A stretch of 64,000 nucleotides of DNA from Acidimicrobiia bacterium (GCA_041676705.1 JBAYRL010000001.1:620001-684000), one strand, 5' to 3'. Numbered from the stretch's first letter, positions 25,859 through 35,582 are shown. Numbers and translations are program-made. Notes: a model not told the origin generated them from the letters alone.

Positions 25859-27490
25859 CTACACCAGGGTTTGTTCCAAATATTGTTGACGGCACAGGGA
25901 ACGTTGCAACTTGCCCGAGGAGGTTTTGGGTAACGTTCCCGGTGCCACTAATACGATGTCTTTGGCAGGTACCCCCACCGAAGCGCGTATCTTGGCGTTA
26001 ATTTCACGTGGCAAGCTAGCTGGGTCGCTAAGTTTGGTTTCCGCCACCACAACCACGGCCTCTTTTCCGTTGTGGCCCTCTACACCAAAGGCAATTACGT
26101 TGCCGGCACGCACGCCTTCCACCTGGGCAACAGCGCGCTCGATGTCTTCTGGGAATAAGTTTCGACCGCCGACGATAATCACATCTTTAATACGGCCGCA
26201 CATAACAAGTTGTCCGTCGACGAGATAGGCCAGGTCACCAGTACAGAGCCAATCGTCATCGAAAAGGGCGTCGGTGGCGGTGGAGTCGTTGTAATAGCCC
26301 TCGCAGAGGGAAGTGCCCTTGATCTGCAGTTCGCCTACCTGGCGTTCAGCCAAAGCATTGCCAAACGGGTCGACCACGCGGATTTCTAATCCCGGTACCG
26401 GTCGGCCGAGTTTTGCCAGCTCACGAGCACCAGGGCTGTTTGGTGCGACCGGTTCGGCCCGATGTTTCAGCTCAAGTGTTTCGACATCAATCCAGTCGGT
26501 TTGCAAACCAGCCAACGGTTCGGGAAAAGTTCCGGCGATCGCGATTTCAGCCATACCAAAGGCCGGGAAAACGGCGCCAGGTCGCATTTTGTGTGGGGTG
26601 GCCGCTTCGACGAAGTTCCGTACGGTTTCGGGGTCGACTGGTTCGGCGCCATTCAATGCAATGCGTAGCGATGAGAGGTCGAGTGGCTCGGAGCGATTTA
26701 AAGCCCTCGACGCTAGTACCCAGGCAAAGTTTGGTCCGGCGGTGGCCGTGCCCCGATAGTCGGAGACCCACTGCATCCAACGTTGCGGCGAGGCCATAAA
26801 ATCTTGTGGGCTGCCCAATACCAAGCTGGTGCCCGTCGTCATCGACAACACAAGTTTTCCTACAAGGCCCATGTCGTGGTAAAGCGGCAACCACGAAACC
26901 AACACGTCGATATCCGGATCGAGTTGGGCTGCGGTCGCAATGGCGTCGAGGTTCGCCGTCACCGCCCTATGGGTGAGCGACACACCTTTGGGGTCGGACG
27001 TGGAGCCACTAGTGAATTGCAAAATAGCTCGACGTTCAGGGTGGTGATCGACCGGCTTGAACTCGTGATTTGGGGCAGTTGCTAAATCGGTGGTGGTTAA
27101 AATAGGTGGATCAGACTCGATGGGTTCGATGAAAGGTGCCAAATCAGAGTCGAGCACCAACAGGTCTACGTCGGCTCGTTTCAAGCGCCGCCTAGTGGCT
27201 TCCACAAAGGCTTCGATCGAAGCCATCCGCATTGGAATTGGCATTACCACAATGGTGGCCCCGGCTAACCAAACCGCTTGAATGGCGGTAACCAACGTTC
27301 TGCTGGTTGGACCCAATAACGCCACATGGTCACCCGGCTTGGTGCCGTGGCTCGCCAGAGTGGCCGCCATGGTCTTGGCTTCTTCGTGGAGCTGCTGCCA
27401 GGGCACAGTAATCGGATCGGCCGAGCCTACAAAGGTAATAGCACCCTTACGATTGGCGGCCGCTTCTATGCGTTGTGCGAGCGTTGGCAT
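25859..27490 (-). CDS. Fatty acyl-AMP/acyl-CoA ligase (FadD/FAAL-like)
   Basis: A 543-residue ANL-superfamily enzyme. The P-loop is LQFTSGSTSDPKGVSLTHRA, followed by LPLYHDMGLVGKL, then the A5/A7-type FPAFGMAEIAIAG and WLCTGDLAY. The C-terminal hinge region is CGRIKDVIIVGGRNLFPEDI, with the catalytic Lys in PKTSSGKLQRS. The LYHDMG and GRNLFPEDIE wording favours fatty-acyl-AMP ligases over CoA ligases, but the distinguishing insertion cannot be judged by eye. It begins at the base next to the leuS stop, so both are co-transcribed. Confidence 0.9.
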   Translation of the reverse strand: MPTLAQRIEAAANRKGAITFVGSADPITVPWQQLHEEAKTMAATLASHGTKPGDHVALLGPTSRTLVTAIQAVWLAGATIVVMPIPMRMASIEAFVEATRRRLKRADVDLLVLDSDLAPFIEPIESDPPILTTTDLATAPNHEFKPVDHHPERRAILQFTSGSTSDPKGVSLTHRAVTANLDAIATAAQLDPDIDVLVSWLPLYHDMGLVGKLVLSMTTGTSLVLGSPQDFMASPQRWMQWVSDYRGTATAGPNFAWVLASRALNRSEPLDLSSLRIALNGAEPVDPETVRNFVEAATPHKMRPGAVFPAFGMAEIAIAGTFPEPLAGLQTDWIDVETLELKHRAEPVAPNSPGARELAKLGRPVPGLEIRVVDPFGNALAERQVGELQIKGTSLCEGYYNDSTATDALFDDDWLCTGDLAYLVDGQLVMCGRIKDVIIVGGRNLFPEDIERAVAQVEGVRAGNVIAFGVEGHNGKEAVVVVAETKLSDPASLPREINAKIRASVGVPAKDIVLVAPGTLPKTSSGKLQRSLCRQQYLEQTLV

Positions 27491-29959
27491 CTACTTCACC
27501 AGGTTCAATAGCTTCGGCAGCCGAGCGACCACCCTTTGAGGTTGTGCTCCTTCAAGGGCCGCCTGTACTGGCGTCAGCGCCATGGCTAGCGGCACGGCTT
27601 CTGCTTCGGTGATTTCACTATCAACCTCTATTTTGCCGCGTACTTTACCGTTAACCTGCACAATCATGGTGGTGGTGGCGACTTTCAGCAGCTCGGGATT
27701 AGCTTCAGGCCAAGCCAGAGAGTGAATCATGGCGTTCTCACCGTGGCGACGTTGCCACAACTCAGCCGTGATGTGGGGAACCATGGGTGCCATTACCTGC
27801 AACAGCGTGTCGATCGCGAAGTTAAACGTTTCCGCACGTGCCCCCGACCCGTCCTGGGCGTAGTGGTATAGCTGGTTAACAAACTCCATGCACCCGGCCA
27901 CTGAAGTGTTGTACGCCCAGCGTTCATATTCATCGGTAATTCTGGCGATTAGCTGGTGGGTTGACTGTTCGATGGCTCGGTCGGCGTCGGTTGGTTCTCG
28001 CTCGGTCGTATGGCCGATTTCTCCGATCGCCAGGCGCCAAACTCGGTGCAAGAAACGACTAGTGCCTTCGGTGGTCACCGAATCCCAATCAACATCGTCG
28101 GAGGGAGGACTCACAAAGAGGTGTGCTAAGCGCAGGGCGTCGGCACCTTCGTTATCGAGGATCTGTTCTGGTTCGACCAGGTTGCCTTTAGATTTCGACA
28201 TTTTAGCACCACCCAGGCGGATCATGCCCTGGGTGAAGAGGCGCTGGAATGGCTCGCGAATATCGGCTGGCACGTACCCAAGGTCGGAAAGAGCCTTGGT
28301 GAAGAAACGGGCATACATAAGATGCAAAATGGCGTGCTCTACCCCACCGATGTATTGATCGACTGGTAGCCAATGTTCAACGGCTTCTTTGGAAAACGGA
28401 AGCTCGTCGTTGTGGGCGTCGGCAAAGCGCAGGAAATACCAACTTGAGTCGACAAAGGTATCCATGGTGTCGGTTTCACGGGTGGCCGGGCCGCCACAGG
28501 TTGGACACGTAGTGTGCAGGAAGCCTTGATGGAACTTAAGCGGCGACTCGCCGGTGGGACGGAATTCGACATCGTCGGGCGCTACCACTGGCAAATCTTC
28601 ATCGGGTACCGCCACGATGCCGCAATCGCCTTGGCAATATACGACTGGGATAGGACAACCCCAGAAGCGCTGGCGAGAAAGCAGCCAGTCGCGCAAGCGG
28701 AAATTCACTTTGTGCTCGCCAAGGCCTTGTTCAACTAGCCATTCGGTGGCCGCAGCGATGGCAGTTGGGGTGTCCATTCCGTTAAGCCAGTCGCTATTGA
28801 TGCGAACACCCTCGCCCGTATAAGCCTCATCGGGCCAATCTTCTGGCGGCTGCACCGTTCGGACAATCGGCAGGTTGTAGGCCTTGGCGAATTGCCAGTC
28901 TCGGGTGTCTTCCCCGGGGACAGCCATAATGGCCCCGGTACCGTAGGTGGTGAGGACGTAATCGGCCAGGTAAATGGGAACAGGCTGTTGGTTGAAAGGG
29001 TTTAGGGCGTAACTTCCCGTGAACACGCCTCGTTTTTCTAAAGGACCTTCGGTCGAGAGTCGGTCGATTTCCGAGGTTTGCGAGACCCGCTTCACAAACG
29101 CTTCCACTTCGGCTTTTCGATCGGCGGCGGTGATTTCTGGCACTAGTTTGTGTTCGGGCGCCAGAACGGCGAACGTCATGCCGAAGCTGGTGTCGGGTCT
29201 AGTGGTAAACACTTTGATCTCATGGCCGGTAGCTTCGCCGTTTGCGTCAACTACTGACATCACAAACTCGGCGCCCTCAGAGCGACCAATCCAGGTGCGC
29301 TGCATCGTTTTCACGCGCTCTGGCCATTCCAGGTCGTCTAGGTCGTTCAGTAGTTGATCGGCGTACTTGGTAATTCGGAAAAACCACTGCTCAAGATTGC
29401 GTTTCTCCACCAGGTCGCCCGAACGTTCACACGTACCGTCGGCCAAAACCTGCTCGTTGGCAAGAACAGTTTGGCAACCCGGGCACCAGTTCACTGGGGC
29501 TTCTGCCCGGTAAGCCAAGCCCGCTTCCAACATGCGCTTGAAAATCCACTGTGTCCATCGGATGTAAGAAGGGCTGTGGCTTTTAACTTGGCGACGATGA
29601 TCGTAAACAGCACCGATTCGCTCAAGTGAAGAAGCCAGCTCTTCGATACGAGCGTCGGTGTAGGTGCGAGGATGTTCTCCGGTACGAATGGCGGCGTTCT
29701 CGGCGGGCAGACCAAAAGAGTCGAAGCCAATGGGCGACAGAACCCCATAGCCTCGCATGGTGCGGTAACGCACGTTTAGATCACCAAAGGTGTAGTTGCG
29801 TACATGGCCCATGTGAGCGCGACCACTTGGGTACGGGTACATGGAAAGCACATAGTAAGGAGGGCGAGGATCGTCGTTCTCGATGTTGTAGGTGCCGTCG
29901 GTTTTCCACCGTTGCTGCCACTTCGCTTCAATCGCCTGAACGTCGTATCCATCTGCCAT
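27491..29959 (-). CDS. leuS: Leucyl-tRNA synthetase
   Basis: An 822-residue class I aminoacyl-tRNA synthetase. The HIGH motif is HMGH in GRAHMGHVRNY and the KMSKS motif is AKMSKSKGN. The CP1 editing domain (TTRPDTSFGMTFAVLAPEH), zinc-binding CPTCGGP and C-terminal VQVNGKVRGK region are all present. I choose ATG 29959 because homologues begin near YDVQAIEAKWQQRW and a TAGCAT -10 lies seven bases upstream. The longer open frame to 30064 would reach into the downstream HNH gene. Confidence 0.97.
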   Translation of the reverse strand: MADGYDVQAIEAKWQQRWKTDGTYNIENDDPRPPYYVLSMYPYPSGRAHMGHVRNYTFGDLNVRYRTMRGYGVLSPIGFDSFGLPAENAAIRTGEHPRTYTDARIEELASSLERIGAVYDHRRQVKSHSPSYIRWTQWIFKRMLEAGLAYRAEAPVNWCPGCQTVLANEQVLADGTCERSGDLVEKRNLEQWFFRITKYADQLLNDLDDLEWPERVKTMQRTWIGRSEGAEFVMSVVDANGEATGHEIKVFTTRPDTSFGMTFAVLAPEHKLVPEITAADRKAEVEAFVKRVSQTSEIDRLSTEGPLEKRGVFTGSYALNPFNQQPVPIYLADYVLTTYGTGAIMAVPGEDTRDWQFAKAYNLPIVRTVQPPEDWPDEAYTGEGVRINSDWLNGMDTPTAIAAATEWLVEQGLGEHKVNFRLRDWLLSRQRFWGCPIPVVYCQGDCGIVAVPDEDLPVVAPDDVEFRPTGESPLKFHQGFLHTTCPTCGGPATRETDTMDTFVDSSWYFLRFADAHNDELPFSKEAVEHWLPVDQYIGGVEHAILHLMYARFFTKALSDLGYVPADIREPFQRLFTQGMIRLGGAKMSKSKGNLVEPEQILDNEGADALRLAHLFVSPPSDDVDWDSVTTEGTSRFLHRVWRLAIGEIGHTTEREPTDADRAIEQSTHQLIARITDEYERWAYNTSVAGCMEFVNQLYHYAQDGSGARAETFNFAIDTLLQVMAPMVPHITAELWQRRHGENAMIHSLAWPEANPELLKVATTTMIVQVNGKVRGKIEVDSEITEAEAVPLAMALTPVQAALEGAQPQRVVARLPKLLNLVK

Positions 29960-29966
29960 AGCGTTA

Positions 29967-29972
29967 ATGCTA
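29967..29972 (-). promoter_or_regulatory. -10 element TAGCAT, leaderless arrangement
   Basis: On the minus strand TAGCAT is followed by seven bases and the leuS ATG. No Shine-Dalgarno sequence precedes that ATG. Confidence 0.5.
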
Positions 29973-30023
29973 CTTACAGCTACACGACCGGCGGAATTAT
30001 GTTCGGCGATGAGACATAAATGG

Positions 30024-31463
30024 TCAGGTGCGGAGCGGATCATCGCTCGCTCCAGGGCTAACAATTGGTCCCCATTTTTGTTCTCCCAACTTCAAGAGCT
30101 CGGCCATTCGGGCTTCGATTTGGGGAGATCTTTGTGGCGGCCAGAGACCAAAACCAACCTTTTGTTGTTTAGGCGGATGTTTGGCTTTGTTTCTGTGGTG
30201 CGCCGGACATAGCAATTGACCGTTGCTTTGGTTTGTCTCGCCGCCGTGTTCCCATTCTTTTATATGGTCGGCTTCGCAAAACTCTGCGGGCACCCTGCAA
30301 CCAGGATATTGACAGTGCCGGTCGCTTATTTCTAGGGCATGGCGAGCAGAACCGATGAACAATCGCTGAGATCGGCCAAGGTCGATGACCTCGCCTTTGG
30401 AATTGAACACCGCACGTTCAATTCTGACCTCGGCATCGGCCAACAATCTTGTAATCTGACCTGGGGTAATTTGCGCCCCTGAGCCCAGCTCGCAAACTCG
30501 CCCTGTTACCGTTTCATGATCAACATGCACTGTGATTAGTGGCGGGATCGGACGAGTTTTTTCGCTTACCAGCATTGAACGTTTCGCCATCTCGACTAGG
30601 GCGTCGTATCGGCGTTGCGCATCGGTGCGGGCCATGTGGGCGGAGGTTGTTGCTTCACCGTATTGCGCACGAGCTTCAGCCCAATCGGCTTTCCATAGCT
30701 CTTGTTGAATACGGCTGAGGGCGTTCGAGAAAATCTCGTGACCGAACGGCTCAAACTGAATATCGAGCCAGCCAACACCGTCTAAGCCTGGCGAGAGATG
30801 GAGCGAGCGATTCTCGAACTGTTTAGCAGCGGTTATCTCCGCTTGATCGGGGTCAGCACAGACCTCCCAATGATCGAGTAAGGCTCTGAACTCACCAAAG
30901 GTGAGCATATTGGCATGACCAACCAACAGCTCTTCAGCCTCTGGAAACAATTCAGGTAGCTTGTTGGCCTTTTGAGCTAACGCATCGACGTGAGCTACGG
31001 AAAGCTTACCTTCCCCAAATTGGCTTTCGGTAAGCGGCATATTTCGCAGATGGCGAGCGCGCTTAAACAGACGTTTACACTCTTGACGATTGCGGCCAGA
31101 TTCCCGCTCAAGCCAGGCAGCTGCGCTACGTGAGCCATCGCTTGACCACACCATTGACGTGTCTACCCTGCCGGCCAGCTTTGTAGTGAAAGCTTCGAGC
31201 CGAGTTTGAAGATCGAGCACGTCGGAAAGTAGGTAAGCCTGTGAAGTAACGTCGATTCCGTCGACATCGACCGCGGTCGCTAGCAGCGAAAGCTGGTCGA
31301 CCAGTGCCAAAAATCGCTGGTTAACGGCTACGGGATCGTCCAGCAACGAAGCGACGTCGCCATGATCTAAATGGCCCGGATTGAGCGCGCTAGCCACGTT
31401 ACCTATTGCAGCCCGCGAACTATGGCCATGAGGCGAGGATGAGTTCTGCGGAGTTCTAGACAT
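30024..31463 (-). CDS. DUF222/13E12-repeat family HNH endonuclease-like protein
   Basis: A 479-residue member of the actinobacterial 13E12 repeat family. The DUF222 region spans about 50-330. The C-terminal HNH domain reads HCQYPGCRVPAEFCEADHIK, then QLLCPAHHRNKAKH, with two CxxxC/CxxH-like zinc pairs and the DH metal site intact. The family is multi-copy in Mycobacterium and several members are SOS-induced. Here an actinobacterial SOS box overlaps the promoter. The function is unknown; a DNA-damage-linked nuclease is the best guess. Confidence 0.92.
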   Translation of the reverse strand: MSRTPQNSSSPHGHSSRAAIGNVASALNPGHLDHGDVASLLDDPVAVNQRFLALVDQLSLLATAVDVDGIDVTSQAYLLSDVLDLQTRLEAFTTKLAGRVDTSMVWSSDGSRSAAAWLERESGRNRQECKRLFKRARHLRNMPLTESQFGEGKLSVAHVDALAQKANKLPELFPEAEELLVGHANMLTFGEFRALLDHWEVCADPDQAEITAAKQFENRSLHLSPGLDGVGWLDIQFEPFGHEIFSNALSRIQQELWKADWAEARAQYGEATTSAHMARTDAQRRYDALVEMAKRSMLVSEKTRPIPPLITVHVDHETVTGRVCELGSGAQITPGQITRLLADAEVRIERAVFNSKGEVIDLGRSQRLFIGSARHALEISDRHCQYPGCRVPAEFCEADHIKEWEHGGETNQSNGQLLCPAHHRNKAKHPPKQQKVGFGLWPPQRSPQIEARMAELLKLGEQKWGPIVSPGASDDPLRT

Positions 31464-31469
31464 GAAGCC

Positions 31470-31475
31470 ATTCTA
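31470..31475 (-). promoter_or_regulatory. -10 element TAGAAT, leaderless arrangement
   Basis: On the minus strand TAGAAT is followed by six bases and the ATG at 31463. The SOS box starts one base upstream of it, so a bound repressor would block RNA polymerase. Confidence 0.6.
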
Positions 31476-31476
31476 A

Positions 31477-31490
31477 CGAACATTCGTTCG
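31477..31490. promoter_or_regulatory. LexA/SOS box
   Basis: CGAACATTCGTTCG matches the actinobacterial LexA consensus TCGAAC-N4-GTTCGA at all inner ten positions; only the outermost T and A differ. It lies right behind the -10 element of the DUF222-HNH gene, the expected position for LexA repression. Confidence 0.75.
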
Positions 31491-31685
31491 CGAATCAACG
31501 ACCTTTTCAAAAACTTTTATGTATATATGTCGCCACATTTGTGCCCGTACTCGTGCTGAGCTGCAAAGACGCACCAACGGCGCCAGCACCAAAATCTTGA
31601 TGCGCAACCACCCAACCCGACGTTTCGCGAACTTCGATTGCGCATCGGCGACATAAGGTCGCTAAGCTGAGTATTCCTAATTTAT

Positions 31686-31758
31686 GGGGCTATAGCTCAG
31701 TTGGTAGAGCGCTTCCATGGCATGGAAGAGGTCAAGGGTTCGATTCCCTTTAGCTCCA
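31686..31758 (+). tRNA. tRNA-Ala (anticodon GGC)
   Basis: A 73-base cloverleaf. The acceptor arm GGGGCTA pairs with TAGCTCC and includes the alanine identity pair G3:U70. The D-arm is GCTC/GAGC, the anticodon stem CTTCC/GGAAG has loop ATGGCAT (anticodon GGC, reads GCC), and the T-arm is AAGGG/CCCTT with TTCGATT. The discriminator base is A, and CCA is not encoded. Confidence 0.97.
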
Positions 31759-31767
31759 CTTGATCAA

Positions 31768-31816
31768 ACGCAGACAAGCACCTGACCAGGCGAAATGCTT
31801 GTGCGGGTGCCTGCGT
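31768..31816. terminator. Possible stem-loop terminator after tRNA-Ala
   Basis: ACGCAG pairs with CTGCGT and GCACC with GGTGC, separated by a four-base bulge on one side, giving an 11-bp interrupted stem. It lies between the tRNA and the 3' end of the ABC-F gene. There is no clear T-run on either strand, so termination is not certain. Confidence 0.3.
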
Positions 31817-31848
31817 AAGAATGATTGCGAGCTGCGAGCATTCGCAAG

Positions 31849-33444
31849 TCAAAGTTGAGCGCGTCGGTGCAAACGTCCGTGTTCGTTCAGCTCAAGAATG
31901 CTCTTGACGCCAATCTGTTCGAGAAATGTGAAGTCGTGGCTAATCACCAACAGTGCACCTCGATATTCGCTTAAGGCTTCAACCAGCTGATCGACCGTGG
32001 CGATGTCGAGGTTGTTGGTAGGTTCGTCAAGAATCAAAAGCTGAGCAGGCGGATCGGCCAAGAGCAGTCGCGCCAACGACACTCGAAACCTTTCGCCGCC
32101 TGAAAGCGTGGCAACCAGGCGATTCACGGCGTCACCACGAAGCAGCAGGCGAGCAAGTTGATAACGAAGATCACCAACAGCCGCCAGGGGTGCTACCGCC
32201 TGTACATTTTCCAGCGAGCTTTGGTCATCGTGGAGCGCGTCAAGACCTTGAGGTAGATAGCCCACCCTGTCAGTAAAAAGATGCCCATTCGGAAACCCAG
32301 CGCGAGGTTCACCTCTACCAAGCAGTTGTTCAACCAGCGTTGTTTTCCCAGTGCCATTAGCGCCGATTAAGGCCACTCGCTCGGGACCTTGAATCACAAA
32401 ATCCTGATCGCCATCCTGCAACACTGCTATACGTCGACCTCGCGGAACGTTCGGATCGGGCAAAGCAAGGCGAATATGTTCATCCTCACGTACACGTGCG
32501 CTCGCCGCTTCGGCTTTGGCTTTAGCCGCATCGACCCTGTCATCCAAGGTTGCACGCAGCAACCCTGATGAAATTTGCGCCTTAGCGGCCAGCTTGCCAG
32601 CCACAATCGGCGGAATTCCGCCATCCTTTTGCGCCTTCTTACCCGTCCGTTCACGCCGTGCTAGCTTTGTTTCCGCTTCGATTCGTTGTTTTTTCTCTAA
32701 CTTAAGCGCTTGCTGTGCTGAACGTTGGGCTTGTCTGGCCGCAGCTTGTTCCTGCTCTTGATGTAGTTTCCAAGCGCTGTAAGGGCCACCAAAGGTCTGC
32801 AATGCCCCGCTGTGTAGCTCGGTCGTCGTATCCATGTGTTCCAAAAGCTCGAGATCATGGCTCACGATCACGAGAGCACCCGGCCAGTGGAGAATAATGT
32901 CAGTCAATTTGGCACGGGTCGCCCGGTCGAGGTTGTTGGTCGGCTCATCAAGCAGGGTGATTGGCGTGCGCATCATTCGCAATCCGGTAATGGCGATCAA
33001 CATGGCCTCACCGCCGGAAAGCTGTCCGACGGTGCGGTTCAAATCGGCCGACGTGAAACCAATCTCGGATAAGACCTCGCCAGCCCGTGATTCGATGTCC
33101 CAATTATCACCCACCACGTCAAAGTGATGTTGCTCGATACTGCCAGCTTCGATCTTTCGTATGGCGTTAAGAATCGTGTCGACTCCGAGCAGTTCGGCCA
33201 CCGTACTAGACGACGTGAGCGTGAGCGTTTGCGCCAAATAGCCAACCTCGCCAATGGTGCTGACCTGGCCTGATGTTGGCTGAAGCTCTCCCGCGATTAG
33301 CCGCAGCAAGGTTGACTTGCCAGATCCGTTGTGACCAATCAAGCCGCTGCGGCCCGATCCAAACGTTCCGCTTACCCCCTCGAGTACGACGGTGCCATCG
33401 GGCCACTCGAAGGTGAGTTCGTTCATGGTAATAACAGAATTCAT
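31849..33444 (-). CDS. ABC-F family ATPase
   Basis: A 531-residue soluble protein with two ABC domains and no membrane segment. First domain: GHNGSGKSTLLRLIAG, LSGGEAMLIAITGL and LLDEPTNNLD. Second domain: GANGTGKTTLVEQLLG, LSGGERFRVSLARLLL and LILDEPTNNLD. The charged helical linker between them (about 240-330) is the ribosome-facing P-site tRNA interaction motif of ABC-F proteins. Such proteins act on translation or protect ribosomes from antibiotics; which applies here cannot be told. The start is ATG 33444 or the ATG at 33426; neither has a strong ribosome binding site. Confidence 0.92.
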   Translation of the reverse strand: MNSVITMNELTFEWPDGTVVLEGVSGTFGSGRSGLIGHNGSGKSTLLRLIAGELQPTSGQVSTIGEVGYLAQTLTLTSSSTVAELLGVDTILNAIRKIEAGSIEQHHFDVVGDNWDIESRAGEVLSEIGFTSADLNRTVGQLSGGEAMLIAITGLRMMRTPITLLDEPTNNLDRATRAKLTDIILHWPGALVIVSHDLELLEHMDTTTELHSGALQTFGGPYSAWKLHQEQEQAAARQAQRSAQQALKLEKKQRIEAETKLARRERTGKKAQKDGGIPPIVAGKLAAKAQISSGLLRATLDDRVDAAKAKAEAASARVREDEHIRLALPDPNVPRGRRIAVLQDGDQDFVIQGPERVALIGANGTGKTTLVEQLLGRGEPRAGFPNGHLFTDRVGYLPQGLDALHDDQSSLENVQAVAPLAAVGDLRYQLARLLLRGDAVNRLVATLSGGERFRVSLARLLLADPPAQLLILDEPTNNLDIATVDQLVEALSEYRGALLVISHDFTFLEQIGVKSILELNEHGRLHRRAQL

Positions 33445-33642
33445 AGACAACCTGGAACGCGCCGGGAAATGAGCACAATTAGAACGATGGCGTGAGAACG
33501 ATGGCGTGGGCCCGGCGTCACTGAGTTTCACGCCACCACACAGCGCAGGGGAAACTCGAGCGAGCAACTTTAGAGCCCGGCTCTTTCGATCTAACTAATA
33601 TCCATGCACGAAGGCTAACAGCTATTGCCCACGGGCCAATAT

Positions 33643-34662
33643 CTAGTCCGCTGGTTTTTCAGCGTGGCCGCCAAATTGGCTTCTCATCGCGGAAAGCACC
33701 TGGTTAGCGAAGCGGTCGGCGTCACGAGAAGCAAACCTGGAAAACAACGCCGAGGTAAGGGTAGGTGCTGGCACGCCTTCCTCGATAGCGGCTAGAGCTG
33801 TCCAACGCCCTTCCCCAGAATCTGAAACTCGACCCGAGAAACCCTCCAACGTGGGTGATTCCACCAAAGCGGCGGCGGTAAGGTCTAAGAGCCACGAGCC
33901 AATTACACTCCCCCGCCGCCAAACTTCAGCCACATTTGGAAGGTCAAAGTTGTACTGATAATGCTCAGGAGTTTCTAGGGGCGCTGTTTCGGCGTCGGTT
34001 ACATGGGCGCGATCACCCACATTGGCATGGTGCAAAATGTTTAAGCCTTCGGCCAGCGAAGCCATGATTCCGTACTCAATACCGTTGTGCACCATCTTCA
34101 CAAAGTGCCCGGCACCGTTGGGTCCACAGTGGAAATACCCGTGCTCGGCGGGCGTGGCCGCACCATCGCGACCTGGCGTGCGAGCGGCAGCATCAACGCC
34201 CGGAGCTAACGCCTGAAAGATTGGTTCTAGCCGAGCCACCGGTTCGTCTTCACCACCGATCATCAACGAATAGCCGCGTTCGAGGCCCCAAACACCACCG
34301 CTAGTACCAACGTCTATGTGATGGATTCCCCGCTCGCCAAGTGTGGCCGCATGTACCAGGTCGGCGTGATAGTGGGTGTTTCCACCGTCAATTACCACAT
34401 CGTCAGCTTCAAGCCGTTTCCCCAGCTCAGAGATAGTCTCATCGGTAATGGCACCAGCTGGTACCATCACCCAGACGGCCCGCGGTGCCGCCAACGCCGC
34501 CACCAAGCCGTCCAAGCTGGCCACGCCGGTGGCACCTTCGTTTTCCATGTCGACTACAGCATTTGAATCGACATCAAAGACCACACATTCATGCCCGGCT
34601 TGCATTAAACGCCGAGCGATATTGGCACCCATGCGGCCCAAGCCCACAACACCTATTTGCAT
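33643..34662 (-). CDS. gnd: 6-phosphogluconate dehydrogenase (decarboxylating)
   Basis: A 339-residue enzyme of the short Gnd/YqeC type. The NAD(P)-binding GLGRMGANIARRLMQAG is at 7-23, DVGTSGGVWGLERGYSLMIG at about 138-157 is the substrate loop, and HCGPNGAGHFVKMVHNGIEYG holds the catalytic Lys and Asn. It converts 6-phosphogluconate to ribulose 5-phosphate. Start is ATG 34662, the second of two adjacent Met codons, after a GAGG ribosome binding site. zwf and pgl are close by, so the oxidative pentose phosphate pathway is nearly complete here. Confidence 0.93.
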   Translation of the reverse strand: MQIGVVGLGRMGANIARRLMQAGHECVVFDVDSNAVVDMENEGATGVASLDGLVAALAAPRAVWVMVPAGAITDETISELGKRLEADDVVIDGGNTHYHADLVHAATLGERGIHHIDVGTSGGVWGLERGYSLMIGGEDEPVARLEPIFQALAPGVDAAARTPGRDGAATPAEHGYFHCGPNGAGHFVKMVHNGIEYGIMASLAEGLNILHHANVGDRAHVTDAETAPLETPEHYQYNFDLPNVAEVWRRGSVIGSWLLDLTAAALVESPTLEGFSGRVSDSGEGRWTALAAIEEGVPAPTLTSALFSRFASRDADRFANQVLSAMRSQFGGHAEKPAD

Positions 34663-34708
34663 CAACCTCGTGTCCTTTCCCTGGAACCTGGTACCTCACC
34701 GATCGATT

Positions 34709-35554
34709 TCACAATCCAGCCGCCGCGAATGCACCGTTGGCGTGAGGCAGAATGAGCTCGTCGACAGCTTTAGCGAAACCGTCTTCGTCGTTGCTAGCCG
34801 TAATACGTCGTGCCGCTCGCTTGACCTGCGGGTCTGCATTCCCCATCGCGATCGACAGACCAGAATGCGCAAACATCAACACATCATTGGGCATGTCACC
34901 AATAGTGGCGATCTCGGCTGGATCCAACTCATAGTGTTTGCCCACATATTGGGCAACGGCACCCTTATTCGCATTTGGGTGGGTTACGTCAAGATAATAA
35001 GGCTGCGAGGTGGCCGCGGTGACATCATCACAAAACGTGTCGTACACGGCCCGATTTGCAGCCGCCATGGCACCCGAATCGTCGGTGACCCCAACAATCT
35101 TGGCGACCCCATCCTTTAATGCGCTCAACCCGCCCGCCACGCTGCTCAATAGGCGAGGCTCGAAATTCACGGTGGCAATTTCACGTGCCACATGAGCGCC
35201 TTCCAAGTCAGGCACATACCAATCAGCACCTCGGTAGAGCCAAGCATCCAAGCCAAATTCGTTCATCATCTTGCAAATTGGCACTACCAAATCAGCCTCT
35301 ATGGTGTGCGTGACAAGAGCGTTCAGCGTTCGATCTACCAGCATGCCTCCGTTAAAAGCTCCCACCGGAACGTCGGGCGCTAGAGCGTCGACCAGCTGTC
35401 GCATTCCTCGTGGTGGACGGCCGCTGGTAATGGCAAACAACACGCCGTGGGCTCGAAGCTTGGCTACTGCTTCAACGGTGGCGGCGGTTAGTTCCTTACG
35501 GCTATTGATCAAGGTGCCATCGACATCTGAAAGCAAAAGGCGAATCGGGGGCAT
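34709..35554 (-). CDS. Cof-type HAD-superfamily phosphatase
   Basis: A 281-residue HAD hydrolase. Motif I LLLSDVDGTLINSRKEL is at about 5-21, motif II TSGRPPRGM follows, the Cof-type C2B cap lies in the middle, and motifs III/IV are IATIGDMPNDVLMFAHSGLS with AMGNA. It probably dephosphorylates a sugar phosphate, perhaps one from the adjoining pathway (inference from position between gnd and zwf). I use ATG 35554; 20 further in-frame upstream residues lack conserved content. Confidence 0.9.
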   Translation of the reverse strand: MPPIRLLLSDVDGTLINSRKELTAATVEAVAKLRAHGVLFAITSGRPPRGMRQLVDALAPDVPVGAFNGGMLVDRTLNALVTHTIEADLVVPICKMMNEFGLDAWLYRGADWYVPDLEGAHVAREIATVNFEPRLLSSVAGGLSALKDGVAKIVGVTDDSGAMAAANRAVYDTFCDDVTAATSQPYYLDVTHPNANKGAVAQYVGKHYELDPAEIATIGDMPNDVLMFAHSGLSIAMGNADPQVKRAARRITASNDEDGFAKAVDELILPHANGAFAAAGL

Positions 35555-35582
35555 AGTCACACTCTCAAGTCCGACCCATACG

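Noticed and set aside
29960..30064. 35-residue N-terminal extension of leucyl-tRNA synthetase
   Set aside because: It reads into the downstream region of the HNH gene, has no leucyl-tRNA synthetase similarity, and a -10 hexamer lies just upstream of the internal ATG at 29959.
31686..31849. tRNA-Ala as an integration site
   Set aside because: No second copy of the tRNA 3' end and no integrase gene were found nearby.
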